The notes: generated from the sequence alone by a model not told the origin. A DNA stretch of 64,000 bases from Bin55 sp964572845 (GCA_964572845.1 CAZNFX010000002.1:1-64000), one strand, 5' to 3'. Positions 1-9,899 are shown, counted from the stretch's first letter. Program-made: numbers and translations.

Positions 1-762
1 AGCCCCTGTTCCCTTCGTGAATGCGAACCCAGTCCAGCCGGGTGTGGGGGCTATATTGGCGGCATCGAAGAGCAAGCAATCCTAAATGAAGTTGCAACCG
101 CCATAGTGGGGAACTGGGCGAGATCGGATATCTCCGAAGCGCTCAATTGGATTGCGAACGAGACAAGCCTTGAACACAATCGAAATGAATTAAGAACCGT
201 GGCATTAAGAGGATTGGCAAGCAGCGACCCACTGGAAGCCCTTCAGATTGCCTTAGCGCAGCCGCTCAATGACGATGGCATAGGACCAGAAGCAGAAATA
301 GTCGATATGCTTGCGTTGCGGGACATGGATGCCGCCGTTTCGATGCTTGGCCACGTAAGGGGTGGAAAGACCAAAATCGAAGCTTACGATTCGGTCATCT
401 TGATGCTTTCGGTCGTAGCTAAGGATTCCGAACGGGCAGTTGATCTGTTCGTTCAAGTTTGCAATGAGGAGTCTATTCCTCGAGATGCTCACATCATGTT
501 GAACATTGTGACTTCTGCGCCCCGCATGCTGGCTGATGAGCTCGATCGAATTGAATCCGAAGACACCAAGCGAAAAGTGGCCAGCACGCTATTGAGATTT
601 CATGAGGATGATGGCATCTTTACCGAAGATCAACTTTCCCGTCTTCGAGACACAAGCCAGTACGGTCGAGAAGGTCGCGAAGCCAAAAGACAAACGGCAC
701 TCGAAAATTTGACCGAATTACTTATGGAATCTAGTATTACCGACGAGAGTGAGTCGGAGTAG
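1..762 (+). CDS. helical-repeat protein, C-terminal part (5' end outside window)
   Basis: The reading frame is open from the first base of the window, so the start lies to the left and about 253 codons are visible. The visible part is all alpha-helical in character and built from imperfect units of about 33 residues with a W-x-x-x-D-P/I-x-x-A-L pattern, for example WARSDISEALNWI, then SSDPLEALQIAL. It is clearly homologous to the protein at 27923-29476: both contain an A-(I/V)-S-M-L-x-x-V-R segment and a near-terminal F-(S/T)-(T/E)-D-(Q/E) segment. No enzyme motif is seen. The paralogue has an N-terminal membrane anchor, so this one may too. The role is unknown; a TPR/HEAT-like protein-binding scaffold in the envelope is an inference. 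Confidence 0.7.
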   Translation, partial: SPCSLRECEPSPAGCGGYIGGIEEQAILNEVATAIVGNWARSDISEALNWIANETSLEHNRNELRTVALRGLASSDPLEALQIALAQPLNDDGIGPEAEIVDMLALRDMDAAVSMLGHVRGGKTKIEAYDSVILMLSVVAKDSERAVDLFVQVCNEESIPRDAHIMLNIVTSAPRMLADELDRIESEDTKRKVASTLLRFHEDDGIFTEDQLSRLRDTSQYGREGREAKRQTALENLTELLMESSITDESESE

Positions 763-1069
763 TAAGACAAGATTGCCAAAGTTTAGCGATCGTCAGATTA
801 CGAGCTTGCTTCGTCGGTATTACTTGTGTACGACGGTGGTGACTCGTAGAGGGCTCTTCTGTGTACTTCCCTAGTTCACATGCTTTTTCCATTGACGCCC
901 TATCTCACCTAAGGGGTAAGTTCATTCAAACAGGATTCACTAGGGAATTCTTGCACTGTGGAGTTGTTCTGCTCGTGTTATGCGGTGCAAAGCCGGATCC
1001 CACACAAGTTTCTTCAACGAGCGGCTGCCCTGATAGCGACTCCATCCAAAATAAGAACTGGGCGAACGC
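763..1069. other. intergenic region, no gene seen
   Basis: About 300 bases between the stop of the repeat protein (+) and the stop of the ATPase (-). The genes converge here. A 95-codon frame on the + strand has no plausible ribosome binding site and a composition unlike the neighbours. No clear terminator hairpin was found by eye. Confidence 0.5.
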
Positions 1070-2215
1070 TCATTCCCACAATCCCTCGTTTGCCATCGCT
1101 GCCAAAAACTTGTCGACAGTCCAAACGTTGATACCGTCTTCTGTCTGAAAGGTAAGTTCACCGTCATACACCAGAATTCTCTTTTTCAATCCAGGCAAAT
1201 TGCCGATGGATCGAAGTCCTCGGACCAACTTAGTGCTGTAGCGCTTTGTTGATTTCACTTCGATTGCCAATGACGTGGAGTCGCGACGAAGCAGGAAATC
1301 GACCTCAATTTGAGAATTAGTCGGGGACCAGTAGCCGATGTCGTCGAATACACGTGCTGTGGTGTTGTGGGTGCGCAAGACACTAAACACCCATCCCTCA
1401 AAGAGTGAGCCTCGTTCCTCGGGTGCAACGCTACCGAACTGCCGCTTGACTGCACGAACCAATCCCGGGTCGACCCAATAGAGTTTGCTGCCGCGTCGTT
1501 CTCGTACCCTAAGCTTAGGAGTAAATGCGTGCAGCCGATACGTTAGCAAGGTGTCTTCGAGGATGCTCATGTATCCTTCGACAGTTGATCGCGACACAGC
1601 AGCGTCTCTCGCAATGCCCGACGTATTGACCTCTTGGCCGTGCATAACGGCGGCAACCGGCAAGAATCGCAGAAAACCACCCAGATTTCTCACCAACGCC
1701 TCCGCGCGAACCTCCTCACGCAGGTAAAGATCAGTGTAGGCACTCAATGCTTCTTGTCGATGGGAATTGTTCCAGACTAGCGGAATGGAACCCGTTTGCA
1801 GAACTGTGTCCAAGTGAAAGTCTTTGCCAAATTCTTGAGGTGCAAGTGGAAACATGGAGAGTACGGAGGCCCGACCGGCTAGAAGGTTAGTTCCAGCCGT
1901 CTTGAGCTTTCTTGCGCTCGAACCAACGAGTGCAAACCGAATTCCCTTGTCTTCTATGTGGCGATGAACTTCGTTAAGCAGGCGAGGGATTCTTTGGACT
2001 TCGTCGACTATGACCCAGTCCCCCCTTTCCGCATTAGCAATGAGGTTGCGAAACAGCCCAATATTGGTCAGCAAGTCTTGGAACAAGACCTCGTCCAAGA
2101 GGTCAATTCGAATAGCGTCGGGCAGGACACTTCGAATCCAAGTACTCTTTCCCGCACCTCGAATTCCTAAGAGAAAGAAACTATTAGGAGGCAGGTTAAC
2201 AAGCCTTTTGTACAT
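1070..2215 (-). CDS. AAA-type ATPase with DUF4143-like C-terminus
   Basis: 381 residues from the ATG at 2215; the frame is open further upstream but that stretch has no family similarity and would run into the neighbouring dehydrogenase. Near the N-terminus is a Walker A motif, GIRGAGKST, then a Walker B-like VIVDEVQRIP and a sensor segment LVGSSARKL. The C-terminal half has the E-V-D-F-L-L/A-I-E-V-K-S pattern of the PD-(D/E)xK-like DUF4143 fold (Q-I-E-V-D-F-L-L then L-A-I-E-V-K-S). Proteins of this class are common and widespread in bacteria, usually solitary, and their cellular role is poorly defined. It is divergent from the dehydrogenase at 2496, about 280 bases apart, with an AT-rich stretch between that probably holds both promoters. 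Confidence 0.85.
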   Translation of the reverse strand: MYKRLVNLPPNSFFLLGIRGAGKSTWIRSVLPDAIRIDLLDEVLFQDLLTNIGLFRNLIANAERGDWVIVDEVQRIPRLLNEVHRHIEDKGIRFALVGSSARKLKTAGTNLLAGRASVLSMFPLAPQEFGKDFHLDTVLQTGSIPLVWNNSHRQEALSAYTDLYLREEVRAEALVRNLGGFLRFLPVAAVMHGQEVNTSGIARDAAVSRSTVEGYMSILEDTLLTYRLHAFTPKLRVRERRGSKLYWVDPGLVRAVKRQFGSVAPEERGSLFEGWVFSVLRTHNTTARVFDDIGYWSPTNSQIEVDFLLRRDSTSLAIEVKSTKRYSTKLVRGLRSIGNLPGLKKRILVYDGELTFQTEDGINVWTVDKFLAAMANEGLWE

Positions 2216-2495
2216 ATAACCGTTAATTATCCAAGTATTTTGTTGGCTACTTAAGCATTTTATCAAGCGTTTTGCGCATAATATGAACGTTTTGATGTTC
2301 AAGCAATTGAAATTGGCTACCTGATCGAATTTGTTCAAGTTGGATCTCTTTACGCGGAGACCCCGTTGAGAGTGTTCGATCCAAACGACTACGTAGAGGC
2401 GGCCGGAGATCTGGACCGCTGGCAATTCGACACCGTCTTCCCAGTGATTTGTGCATTGCGGTAGCATTAGTTGCCCCATAGACGTGAGGAAAGAC

Positions 2496-3377
2496 TTGAG
2501 CAACGGACACCTGAGCAGTGAGTTTAAAGACAAAGTTGTAGCCATTACCGGCGCAGGCGGTGGAATTGGTCGCAGCCACGCACTGGAGTTTGCAAAACGC
2601 GGCGCGCAGGTAGTAGTCAATGACTTAGGCGGCGACGTCCACGGCCTAGGACAGGGCGATGCCGCGGATCAAGTTGTGAGCGAAATTCGCGAATTGGGCG
2701 GTGATGCCGTCGCCAACAAGGCTTCCGTAGCGGACAAAGTTGGAGCGCAAAGCATCATTGAAGATGCGCTGAACGCTTTTGGCCGAATTGACATATTGGT
2801 CAACAACGCAGGCATCTTGCGGGACAAGACCTTCAAGAAAATGACCTTGGAGGACTTCGACCTCGTAGTTCAGGTACATCTCATGGGTACGGCGTATGTC
2901 ACGCACGCCGCCTGGCCCCACATGTACGAGCAACGCTACGGTCGGATTGTGTTCACCAGTTCCGGATCAGGCATCTTCGGAAATTACGGGCAGTCGAACT
3001 ACGGCGCGGCCAAGATGGGAATGCTGGGATTGGCTAATGTCCTCGCGCTTGAGGGTGGACCGCGCAACGTGCATGTCAACTGCCTGGGACCAGGCGCGGC
3101 GACCAGAATGACCAACACTGTGCCAGGCAGGGACGAAGATTTGGCCAAGGTAGACCCGGCAAGATCACCCGATCGCGTCAGTCCGGCAGTGCTCTACATG
3201 TGTAGCGAAGACGCTCCGAACGGTTGTGTGATTCATGCTTCCGGCGGAAGGTATTCACGGAGCGTGATTTACGTCAACGAGCCAATAAAGCTCGGCGCGA
3301 CCGGAACTTACGAGGACTTGGTGCCGCATATCGATAGATTGATGGACATGTCGAATGCGAAACCGAGAAATTCCTAA
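2496..3377 (+). CDS. short-chain dehydrogenase, MFE-2 (3-hydroxyacyl-CoA dehydrogenase) type
   Basis: The NAD-binding motif TGAGGGIG is at about residues 18-25, the NNAG motif near 103-106, and the catalytic Ser and Y-x-x-x-K (SNYGAAK, Tyr169/Lys173) follow. The N-V-V-N-D-L-G-G-D-like stretch after the second strand and NAGILRDK(T/S)F are hallmarks of the dehydrogenase domain of peroxisomal multifunctional enzyme 2 and its bacterial relatives, which oxidise (3R)-hydroxyacyl-CoA. No MaoC-like hydratase domain is attached. Start: a TTG at 2496 sits 3 bases after GAGGAAAG, giving 293 residues; an ATG at 2451 is in frame but has no binding site and adds residues not expected for the family. The substrate is unknown; a role in acyl-CoA breakdown fits the other CoA-linked genes of the window. 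Confidence 0.85.
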   Translation: MSNGHLSSEFKDKVVAITGAGGGIGRSHALEFAKRGAQVVVNDLGGDVHGLGQGDAADQVVSEIRELGGDAVANKASVADKVGAQSIIEDALNAFGRIDILVNNAGILRDKTFKKMTLEDFDLVVQVHLMGTAYVTHAAWPHMYEQRYGRIVFTSSGSGIFGNYGQSNYGAAKMGMLGLANVLALEGGPRNVHVNCLGPGAATRMTNTVPGRDEDLAKVDPARSPDRVSPAVLYMCSEDAPNGCVIHASGGRYSRSVIYVNEPIKLGATGTYEDLVPHIDRLMDMSNAKPRNS

Positions 3378-3420
3378 TCTTGGGAAGATAGCGTAGCAGT
3401 CCTCGAGTGACTGTTTGACT

Positions 3421-4776
3421 TCACCGATTGGTTGCATAGCTTGGCTTCATGTCTTTGTGGAGTAGCACGAAACCGATCCAGGACCATGTGCCTATCGCAG
3501 CGGCAACAAGAAAGAGGTGACCGCCAATGCCGGGGAAATCAGGCAGCCAAGCAATGTTTGACCAACCAACGAAGAGCGCAATTCCCAGGAACGCCGAAAG
3601 CACCCCTCTGAGACCTGTGAGTGTTACATGGACCGACATGTAGGCAGATAGCTTCTCTCGTGGCGCAAAGTCGTTGTGCCCGAGCTGCCAAGCAATGGTT
3701 CCGCCTCCCCGGCCAATACCCGATATGGCTTGCGCAATCCCCAACGCTACCACCGATCCCAGCATTGCACCAATCCACAGTATGAGCTGAGACAGAACCC
3801 AGACCCCACTAAGTCGCGTTCTAAATTTTGCTACGTGCACAACATCGAAGTAGCGAGCCCAAAGTGGTACTGAAACTGTGCGTGCCAAGAACGGTATAGC
3901 CATGATTACAGCGATGCTGACGGTATAGCTTGCTTGTAGCTGTCTGGATACAAGATAGACAAGCGGCGCTTCCAGAATCATGTTTGAGACACCGCTTAGG
4001 AATTGGTAGAGTTCATAGCGAGCGAAATTCCTATCGCTCTTGAGGATTTGAAGGAAACCAATTCGTTGCCCGTCGAGATCTGTCTGTGCCTGAAGCTGAC
4101 GTTCAAAGACTCGGTGCCGCATCTCGCCTGCAACTTGCACGCGCGAGTACGACCACGTTCCGATCATGGCAATCAATATGCCGACCACATACATCCAGCG
4201 AAATGACATGGGATTCGTGTCCAAAATCGGACCGGCAACTAGCGTGGTCGCCACCATGACGATGCTTGTGAACACATGGAGTCGCCCTGTGGTTCGTGCA
4301 CGAATCGATCGCGGATAGTTCAGACTCCATACGACGCTTCGCAGCGTAACGGTTCCCGCGGTCAAACACCTTGCGACAACCACGCTGACAACGAGCATGA
4401 CCGTGCCCCAAGTGTTGACTGGAGCTGCCACAATGAGAAGCAAGCAAAGCATGGTCAATGCTTGCAATCCAACGACTACCGGCACTTTTGCGCGCGCGCT
4501 GGATATTTGGGTCCAAAAATAGCTTGAGAGATTTCCAATGAAAGCAGCCGATGTCAGCAACGCCAATACACCAGCTGGCACCTCGAAGATCTTGTCGGCT
4601 ATCACACCGACAAACCCGCCCTCCAACATTGCCAATGCCACGGGAACGGTTAGGTCATTGAGCTGCTCTCTCTTAAGACTTTTCTTTTCTGTACGCGCTA
4701 ACTTCGGGGTGCCAAAAATGCGACGAAGAAGTGCCACAGATTTACTGGGAGTCAAATGCCAGCACTCGACTGGCAA
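3421..4776 (-). CDS. MFS transporter
   Basis: About 450 residues with roughly twelve hydrophobic segments spread over the whole length, separated by a longer basic/polar central loop at about residues 225-250 (QLQAQTDLDGQR), the usual layout of a major facilitator with two six-helix halves. No substrate-specific signature was recognised. It lies 43 bases downstream of aceE on the same strand and may be cotranscribed with it. The start is uncertain: the TTG used here has no good ribosome binding site and in-frame GTG or TTG codons follow within 20-40 residues, so the first soluble 40 residues may not be translated. Confidence 0.8.
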   Translation of the reverse strand: MPVECWHLTPSKSVALLRRIFGTPKLARTEKKSLKREQLNDLTVPVALAMLEGGFVGVIADKIFEVPAGVLALLTSAAFIGNLSSYFWTQISSARAKVPVVVGLQALTMLCLLLIVAAPVNTWGTVMLVVSVVVARCLTAGTVTLRSVVWSLNYPRSIRARTTGRLHVFTSIVMVATTLVAGPILDTNPMSFRWMYVVGILIAMIGTWSYSRVQVAGEMRHRVFERQLQAQTDLDGQRIGFLQILKSDRNFARYELYQFLSGVSNMILEAPLVYLVSRQLQASYTVSIAVIMAIPFLARTVSVPLWARYFDVVHVAKFRTRLSGVWVLSQLILWIGAMLGSVVALGIAQAISGIGRGGGTIAWQLGHNDFAPREKLSAYMSVHVTLTGLRGVLSAFLGIALFVGWSNIAWLPDFPGIGGHLFLVAAAIGTWSWIGFVLLHKDMKPSYATNR

Positions 4777-4819
4777 GGTAGTTATGGTGCTGCATCAATA
4801 GGAATTCGGACTCAGGAGA

Positions 4820-7477
4820 TCAAGATGGAGGATCTTTTTGCAAATCTAGTCCGGCCTCAGCGGCGAAATCCCTTGCCGCATCACGTTTTTCGCGGTTGGT
4901 TTGAGCCAAAGCTGAAAGCGCTGCGAACACAATCCAGTCGGCGGACACCTCAAAGTAGTCGCGAAGTACTTCTCGCGACTCAGACAGTCCGAAACCGTCC
5001 GTTCCCAACACAACGTACTCGCCGGGAATCCATCGTGTAACTAGCAATGGGAGCGCTTTTTGGTAGTCGCTGGCCGCAATGAATACGCCCGGCTCGTTAG
5101 CCAACAGTTCCTCGATGAATGGCTTGGTTTCAGAGTCCCCTACTGTAAAGAGCTGCTCTCGTTCGCACTTCAAGGCTTGGCGGCTCAATTCCGAATAGCT
5201 TGTAACGCTCCATACACTAACGGACTTGCCCATTGAGCGAAGCGACTCCGCGGCACGAAGTACTTCAACCATGATTGCGCCGCTTCCGAGCAGGTTCACT
5301 TCTGCATCGGGCGTATGTTCGAAGGGGTACATCCCTCGTGCGATGCCGCTGGCCACGCCCTCCGGCATGGGCGGCATTGGATAGTTTTGATTCGTCAGCG
5401 TCAGGTAGTAGAAGACATCCTCCTGTCTTGAATACATCCGTTCGATCCCGTCGCGCACAATGACCGCAATTTCGTATGCAAACGCTGGATCGTAGCTGAC
5501 CAGATTCGGCACAGTCGATGCCATTACATGAGAATGGCCGTCCTGGTGCTGCACGCCTTCGCCGTTAAGCGTAGTGCGGCCAGAGGTGCCTCCGAGCAGA
5601 AATCCCTTGCACATCATGTCGCCGCATGCCCAGATCATGTCCCCCACGCGTTGAAATCCGAAGATCGAATAAAAGATATAGAAGGGAATCATGGGCAACC
5701 CGTGGTTGGCATATGCTGTTCCGGCTGCGAGAAACGATGCCATTGCTCCGGCTTCGCATATACCCTCCTGCAAGATCTGCCCATCCTCTGCTTCTCGGTA
5801 GGGAGCAATGGTGCCCGCATCTACAGGTTGGTACATCTGTCCTGCCGGCGAGTAGATTCCTGCTTGAGGGAACAAGCCGTCCATCCCGAAAGTGCGCGCC
5901 TCGTCGGGAACAATGGGGACGATGTACTTGCCGATTTCCTGGTGACGCAATAAACGTTGGAGCATACGGACGACTGACATCGTCGTGGAAACTGCGCGAT
6001 CTCCGGTTCCTTTGATCATGTCCTGAAAAAAGTCCAACTCCGGCGGTTTCAGCGGAGCGCAACGCACTTCTCGCTGCGGAATCGCCCCACCAAGGCGTTC
6101 CCGGCTCTTGAGCAAATATTGAATTTCTGGACTGTTGTCTGGTGGCCTATAGAAATCGGCTCGCTCGATTGCCTCGCCGTCCAAAGGAATATCGAATCTC
6201 TTTGCGAGGTCATGCCTTTCATCGGTTGTCAAGTGCTTTTTCTGGTGAACGGTATTTCTTCCTGCAACGGAGGCACCAAGGCCGTCGCCCTTTACTGTCT
6301 TCGCAAGGATTACACACGGTTTGCCTTCGACGGACATCGCGTGGTGGTAGGCGGCATACAACTTGCGATGGTCGTGTCCACCACGTTTGATTGTTTGAAT
6401 CTCGTCGTCGGAAAGTGTCTTCATGAGCTCGACCAGTTGGGGAGAGTTTTCCACCCAATGTTCTCGCACTACATTACCGGGCGACACTGTGTACATCTGG
6501 TAGTCACCGTCGACGGCCTGCTCCATTCGAGCTTGCAAGATGCCTTCAGTGTCTCGTTGCAGAATCGGATCCCAGCCGCCTCCCCATATCACTTTCACGA
6601 CATGCCAGTCGGCTCCTCTGAATGTGCGCTCCAGTTCCTGAATGATCTTGCCATTGCCACGGACGGGACCATCCAGCCGCTGTAGGTTGCAGTTGATGAC
6701 CAGCACGAGATTGTCGAGATGTTCGCGGGATGCCATGTTGATCGTGCCAAGCACCTCGGGCTCATCCGATTCCCCGTCGCCAATGAACAGCCAGATCTTG
6801 CCACCCTTCTTGGATTTCAGACCGCGACTCTCCAAGTACTTGGCGAATCGGGCTTGATAGATGGCGCAGGGGGTCGAGAGACCCATGCTGGCGGTGGGCA
6901 TTTGCCAGAAGAACGGCATGCGTCGAGGGTGCGGATAGGAAGGCAAGCCGCCTCCATCACCCAGTTCCCGCCGAAAGTTTTGCAGCATTTGCTCGGTGAT
7001 TCGTCCTTCAAGCCAGGCACGTGCGTAGACGCCCGGTGCAGAGTGAGCCTGGAAATGAACTTGGTCGCCTCCATAGTCATCGGAAGCGGCACGAAAGAAG
7101 TGGTTGAAGCCGACCTCCATCATGGTGGACGCCGAGGTGTAGGTTGCAATATGTCCGCCTACGCCCGAACCGCTGTCGTATGCCTGCAAGACCATCGCCA
7201 CGGCGTTCCATCGAATGATGTTCTCGATGCGGTTCTCGAGTTCGATGTCACCAGGGTATGCGGGCTCGGCATGAAGCGGAATAGTGTTGATATAGGGCGT
7301 ATTTAGTGCTCTTTCATCAAGAAGAACGCCTCTCTTGGAGAGCTCGAGCTGAAGTCGGGAGAGCAGCGACTTCACGCCCTCTTCGCCGTGTTCCTCCACA
7401 ACAGAGTCGAGGGCCTCAATCCACTCGCGCTGCTCCGCCTCCCAATCTGATCCGATCTGGTTTGAGCTATCAGTCAT
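4820..7477 (-). CDS. aceE: pyruvate dehydrogenase E1 component, homodimeric type
   Basis: 885 residues, the usual size for the alpha2-type E1 that decarboxylates pyruvate with thiamine diphosphate and acetylates the lipoyl groups of E2. The thiamine diphosphate/Mg binding motif GDGESDEPE begins at Gly233 and the partner Asn lies in NCNLQRLDG. The N-terminal segment (NTPYINTI, ENRIENIIRWNAVAMV) and the mid-region HQKKHLT and GGTSGRTTLNGEGVQHQDGHSH are all typical of AceE. E2 (aceF) and E3 (lpd) are not next to it, although in many gammaproteobacteria aceE and aceF are adjacent; they must be elsewhere if the complex is complete. It is divergent from the quinoprotein dehydrogenase gene, about 175 bases apart. 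Confidence 0.96.
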   Translation of the reverse strand: MTDSSNQIGSDWEAEQREWIEALDSVVEEHGEEGVKSLLSRLQLELSKRGVLLDERALNTPYINTIPLHAEPAYPGDIELENRIENIIRWNAVAMVLQAYDSGSGVGGHIATYTSASTMMEVGFNHFFRAASDDYGGDQVHFQAHSAPGVYARAWLEGRITEQMLQNFRRELGDGGGLPSYPHPRRMPFFWQMPTASMGLSTPCAIYQARFAKYLESRGLKSKKGGKIWLFIGDGESDEPEVLGTINMASREHLDNLVLVINCNLQRLDGPVRGNGKIIQELERTFRGADWHVVKVIWGGGWDPILQRDTEGILQARMEQAVDGDYQMYTVSPGNVVREHWVENSPQLVELMKTLSDDEIQTIKRGGHDHRKLYAAYHHAMSVEGKPCVILAKTVKGDGLGASVAGRNTVHQKKHLTTDERHDLAKRFDIPLDGEAIERADFYRPPDNSPEIQYLLKSRERLGGAIPQREVRCAPLKPPELDFFQDMIKGTGDRAVSTTMSVVRMLQRLLRHQEIGKYIVPIVPDEARTFGMDGLFPQAGIYSPAGQMYQPVDAGTIAPYREAEDGQILQEGICEAGAMASFLAAGTAYANHGLPMIPFYIFYSIFGFQRVGDMIWACGDMMCKGFLLGGTSGRTTLNGEGVQHQDGHSHVMASTVPNLVSYDPAFAYEIAVIVRDGIERMYSRQEDVFYYLTLTNQNYPMPPMPEGVASGIARGMYPFEHTPDAEVNLLGSGAIMVEVLRAAESLRSMGKSVSVWSVTSYSELSRQALKCEREQLFTVGDSETKPFIEELLANEPGVFIAASDYQKALPLLVTRWIPGEYVVLGTDGFGLSESREVLRDYFEVSADWIVFAALSALAQTNREKRDAARDFAAEAGLDLQKDPPS

Positions 7478-7652
7478 TCAATGGTTTTTAGCTGGATTCA
7501 TAGTCGTGATGACCACTGTTCGCCGTTGTTGCCAACTCTATTGCTAGGATAATGGTAATGCTTGAGGTCGGTCAACACAGTCATCTGCACCCGTATTCCC
7601 ATGGAAGACTGAACGCTTGATGAATTGCTGTTTGAGAAAGAGGTAACGAGAC

Positions 7653-9899
7653 ATGTCGGTGTGGGGAGCAAGTTTGTATAGAGGAACCATAGGGATTGCA
7701 GCGCTGACTTGCCTGTTGATGGGTTGTCAACGAGACTCGCCTGAGAGTCAGGAGGACAGGTCTGCCGAACTTCGTGATTTGCACGAGAAAGTGATGGATG
7801 CAACGTCATCCTTGGATGGAATGCGCATAGCCAACGCAGATTCGGAACCGCACAATTGGCTGGCGCACGGTAGAACGTACGATGAACAGCGGTTTTCTCC
7901 TCTTGACTCAATCAACAAGGAGAACGTGGCGAGTCTGGGTCTTGCCTGGTGGAGAGATACCGGATCCAAGCGAGGGCTTGAGGCGACTCCAATCGTTGTA
8001 GACGGCTTCATGTACACAACAGGCGCATGGAGCACGGTGCATGCGTACGATGCAAAGACGGGAGAGACGCTTTGGGACTACGACCCCCGAGTACCCAAAT
8101 CATGGGGTCAGTATGCATGCTGCGACGTCGTAAATCGGGGCGTTGCGGTTTGGAAGGGCATGGTGTACGTTGGGACTCTGGATGGACGTCTGGTCGCACT
8201 GAATGCGGCGACCGGGGAGCCAGTATGGGACGTGCTGACAATCGATCCGGATCGACCCTACACCATCACAGGTGCGCCACGGATTGTCAAGGACATGGTG
8301 ATCATTGGCAACGGAGGCGCCGAACTTGGCGTGCGAGGTTACATAACGGCTTACGATTACGCCACGGGCGAACAGAAATGGCGTTTCTACACCGTTCCCG
8401 GAGATCCGTCGCAGCCGTTCGAGTCGCGCGAGATGGAAGTGGCTGCGAAGACCTGGAGCGGCGAGTGGTGGGAGATCGGCGGTGGCGGCACTGTTTGGGA
8501 TTCCATGGCCTACGACCCCGAACTGAACCTGCTCTACGTGGGCGTGGGCAACGGTTCCCCATGGAACCGCCACATCCGAAGCCCGGGGGGCGGGGACAAT
8601 CTGTACCTTTCCTCGATCTTGGCGATCAATCCTGATAGAGGATCCTTGATCTGGCACTACCAGACCACACCGGGAGACAGTTGGGATTACACCGCAACCC
8701 AGCACATCATTCTGGCGGATATGGAAATTGACGGTGTGGAACGCAAGGTGCTTGTTCAGGCACCCAAGAATGGCTTTTTCTATGTATTGGATCGTACAGA
8801 CGGCCAGCTAATCTCCGCTGAACCCTACGTCACAGTGACGTGGGCTTCCCATGTGGACGTGGAATCGGGCAGACCTGTGTTCTCGCAGGAGGGCGAGTAC
8901 GCAAGCGAACCCAAGAATGTGTTTCCTGGACCATTGGGTGGGCATAACTGGCACCCCATGACTTACAGTCCAATGACGAGCTTGGTTTACATACCGGCGA
9001 TAGAGCTGAGCTTTACATATGGTCAGGACAGCTCATTCGAGTACGAGCCAGGCCGTTGGAATCTTGGAATCGGCGGCCGTCCGACTGAGCCGCCTCTCCC
9101 GCCCACGGTCGAACAGCAGGTCCAAGGCCTTCGGTCGGTACGCGGACATCTGCTCGCTTGGGACCCGGTCACGCAGCAGGAAGCTTGGCGAGTTGACCAC
9201 GCTGGCACTTGGAACGGTGGGCTGCTTTCCACTGCTGGAGGTTTGGTCTTTCAGGGGAGAAGCGATGGGATGTTTGCAGCCTACTCCGCGGCAAACGGCG
9301 ATCTGCTTTGGGAAACCGAAGCGCATACAGGAATCATCGCAGCACCGGTCACCTACGAAATCGATGGAGAGCAGTATGTTGCCATTGTCGCAGGTTGGGG
9401 CGGAGCGTTCGCCACAACATCGGGGGTGCCAAGACACAAGGGCAATGTACTCGAGGAAGGGCGTGTTCTGGTATTCAAGCTGAACGGCGAGATTGAAATG
9501 CCGAAACCAGAGATAACCTACGTCAACATTCCGGTTCCACCGGACATTGAAGCCACACCCGATCAAATCGAAAACGGGCGTTATCTCTATGGACGCTACT
9601 GCAGCACCTGCCACGGTGCCGGAGTCATCAGCAGCAGCCAAATCACGGATTTGAAGTACTTGCCTTCAGCGACGCATTCACGATGGAATACCGTCGTGAT
9701 GAATGGGATCATGAGCGGTCTTGGCATGCCTGGCTTTTCCGATGTGCTGAGCGAGTCGGATTCTGAAGACATTCAGCGGTACGTGATTGCTGTAACTAGG
9801 GAAGCCATTGCGTTCTGCGAATCGAACTACCCGGAACTGTACCCTGAACTTTTTGCTACTTCGTGCACCCAACCTGTTATCGAGGAAACGATGGACTGA
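7653..9899 (+). CDS. PQQ-dependent quinohaemoprotein dehydrogenase with C-terminal cytochrome c domain
   Basis: 748 residues. The N-terminus has a hydrophobic segment ending in LLMGC, a lipobox-like site, so the enzyme is probably an exported, lipid-anchored periplasmic protein. Eight-bladed propeller repeats of the A-x-D-x-x-T-G-x-x-x-W type run through the first 570 residues. The vicinal disulfide Cys156-Cys157 (YACCD) and the catalytic WDY (Asp345) mark the alcohol dehydrogenase group. Residue 347, two after the catalytic Asp, is Thr and not Asp, which predicts calcium rather than lanthanide dependence. A cytochrome c domain with CSTCH (650-654) accepts electrons from PQQ, as in type II alcohol dehydrogenases. 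Start: ATG preceded by GAGGTAACGAG. The substrate, probably an alcohol or polyol, cannot be read from sequence. Confidence 0.93.
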   Translation: MSVWGASLYRGTIGIAALTCLLMGCQRDSPESQEDRSAELRDLHEKVMDATSSLDGMRIANADSEPHNWLAHGRTYDEQRFSPLDSINKENVASLGLAWWRDTGSKRGLEATPIVVDGFMYTTGAWSTVHAYDAKTGETLWDYDPRVPKSWGQYACCDVVNRGVAVWKGMVYVGTLDGRLVALNAATGEPVWDVLTIDPDRPYTITGAPRIVKDMVIIGNGGAELGVRGYITAYDYATGEQKWRFYTVPGDPSQPFESREMEVAAKTWSGEWWEIGGGGTVWDSMAYDPELNLLYVGVGNGSPWNRHIRSPGGGDNLYLSSILAINPDRGSLIWHYQTTPGDSWDYTATQHIILADMEIDGVERKVLVQAPKNGFFYVLDRTDGQLISAEPYVTVTWASHVDVESGRPVFSQEGEYASEPKNVFPGPLGGHNWHPMTYSPMTSLVYIPAIELSFTYGQDSSFEYEPGRWNLGIGGRPTEPPLPPTVEQQVQGLRSVRGHLLAWDPVTQQEAWRVDHAGTWNGGLLSTAGGLVFQGRSDGMFAAYSAANGDLLWETEAHTGIIAAPVTYEIDGEQYVAIVAGWGGAFATTSGVPRHKGNVLEEGRVLVFKLNGEIEMPKPEITYVNIPVPPDIEATPDQIENGRYLYGRYCSTCHGAGVISSSQITDLKYLPSATHSRWNTVVMNGIMSGLGMPGFSDVLSESDSEDIQRYVIAVTREAIAFCESNYPELYPELFATSCTQPVIEETMD

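Noticed and set aside
861..1148. 95-codon + strand frame between the repeat protein and the ATPase
   Set aside because: No binding site, atypical composition, overlaps the end of a clear gene on the other strand.
2216..2620. N-terminal extension of the DUF4143 ATPase frame
   Set aside because: No family similarity, and it would run through the start of the divergent dehydrogenase gene.
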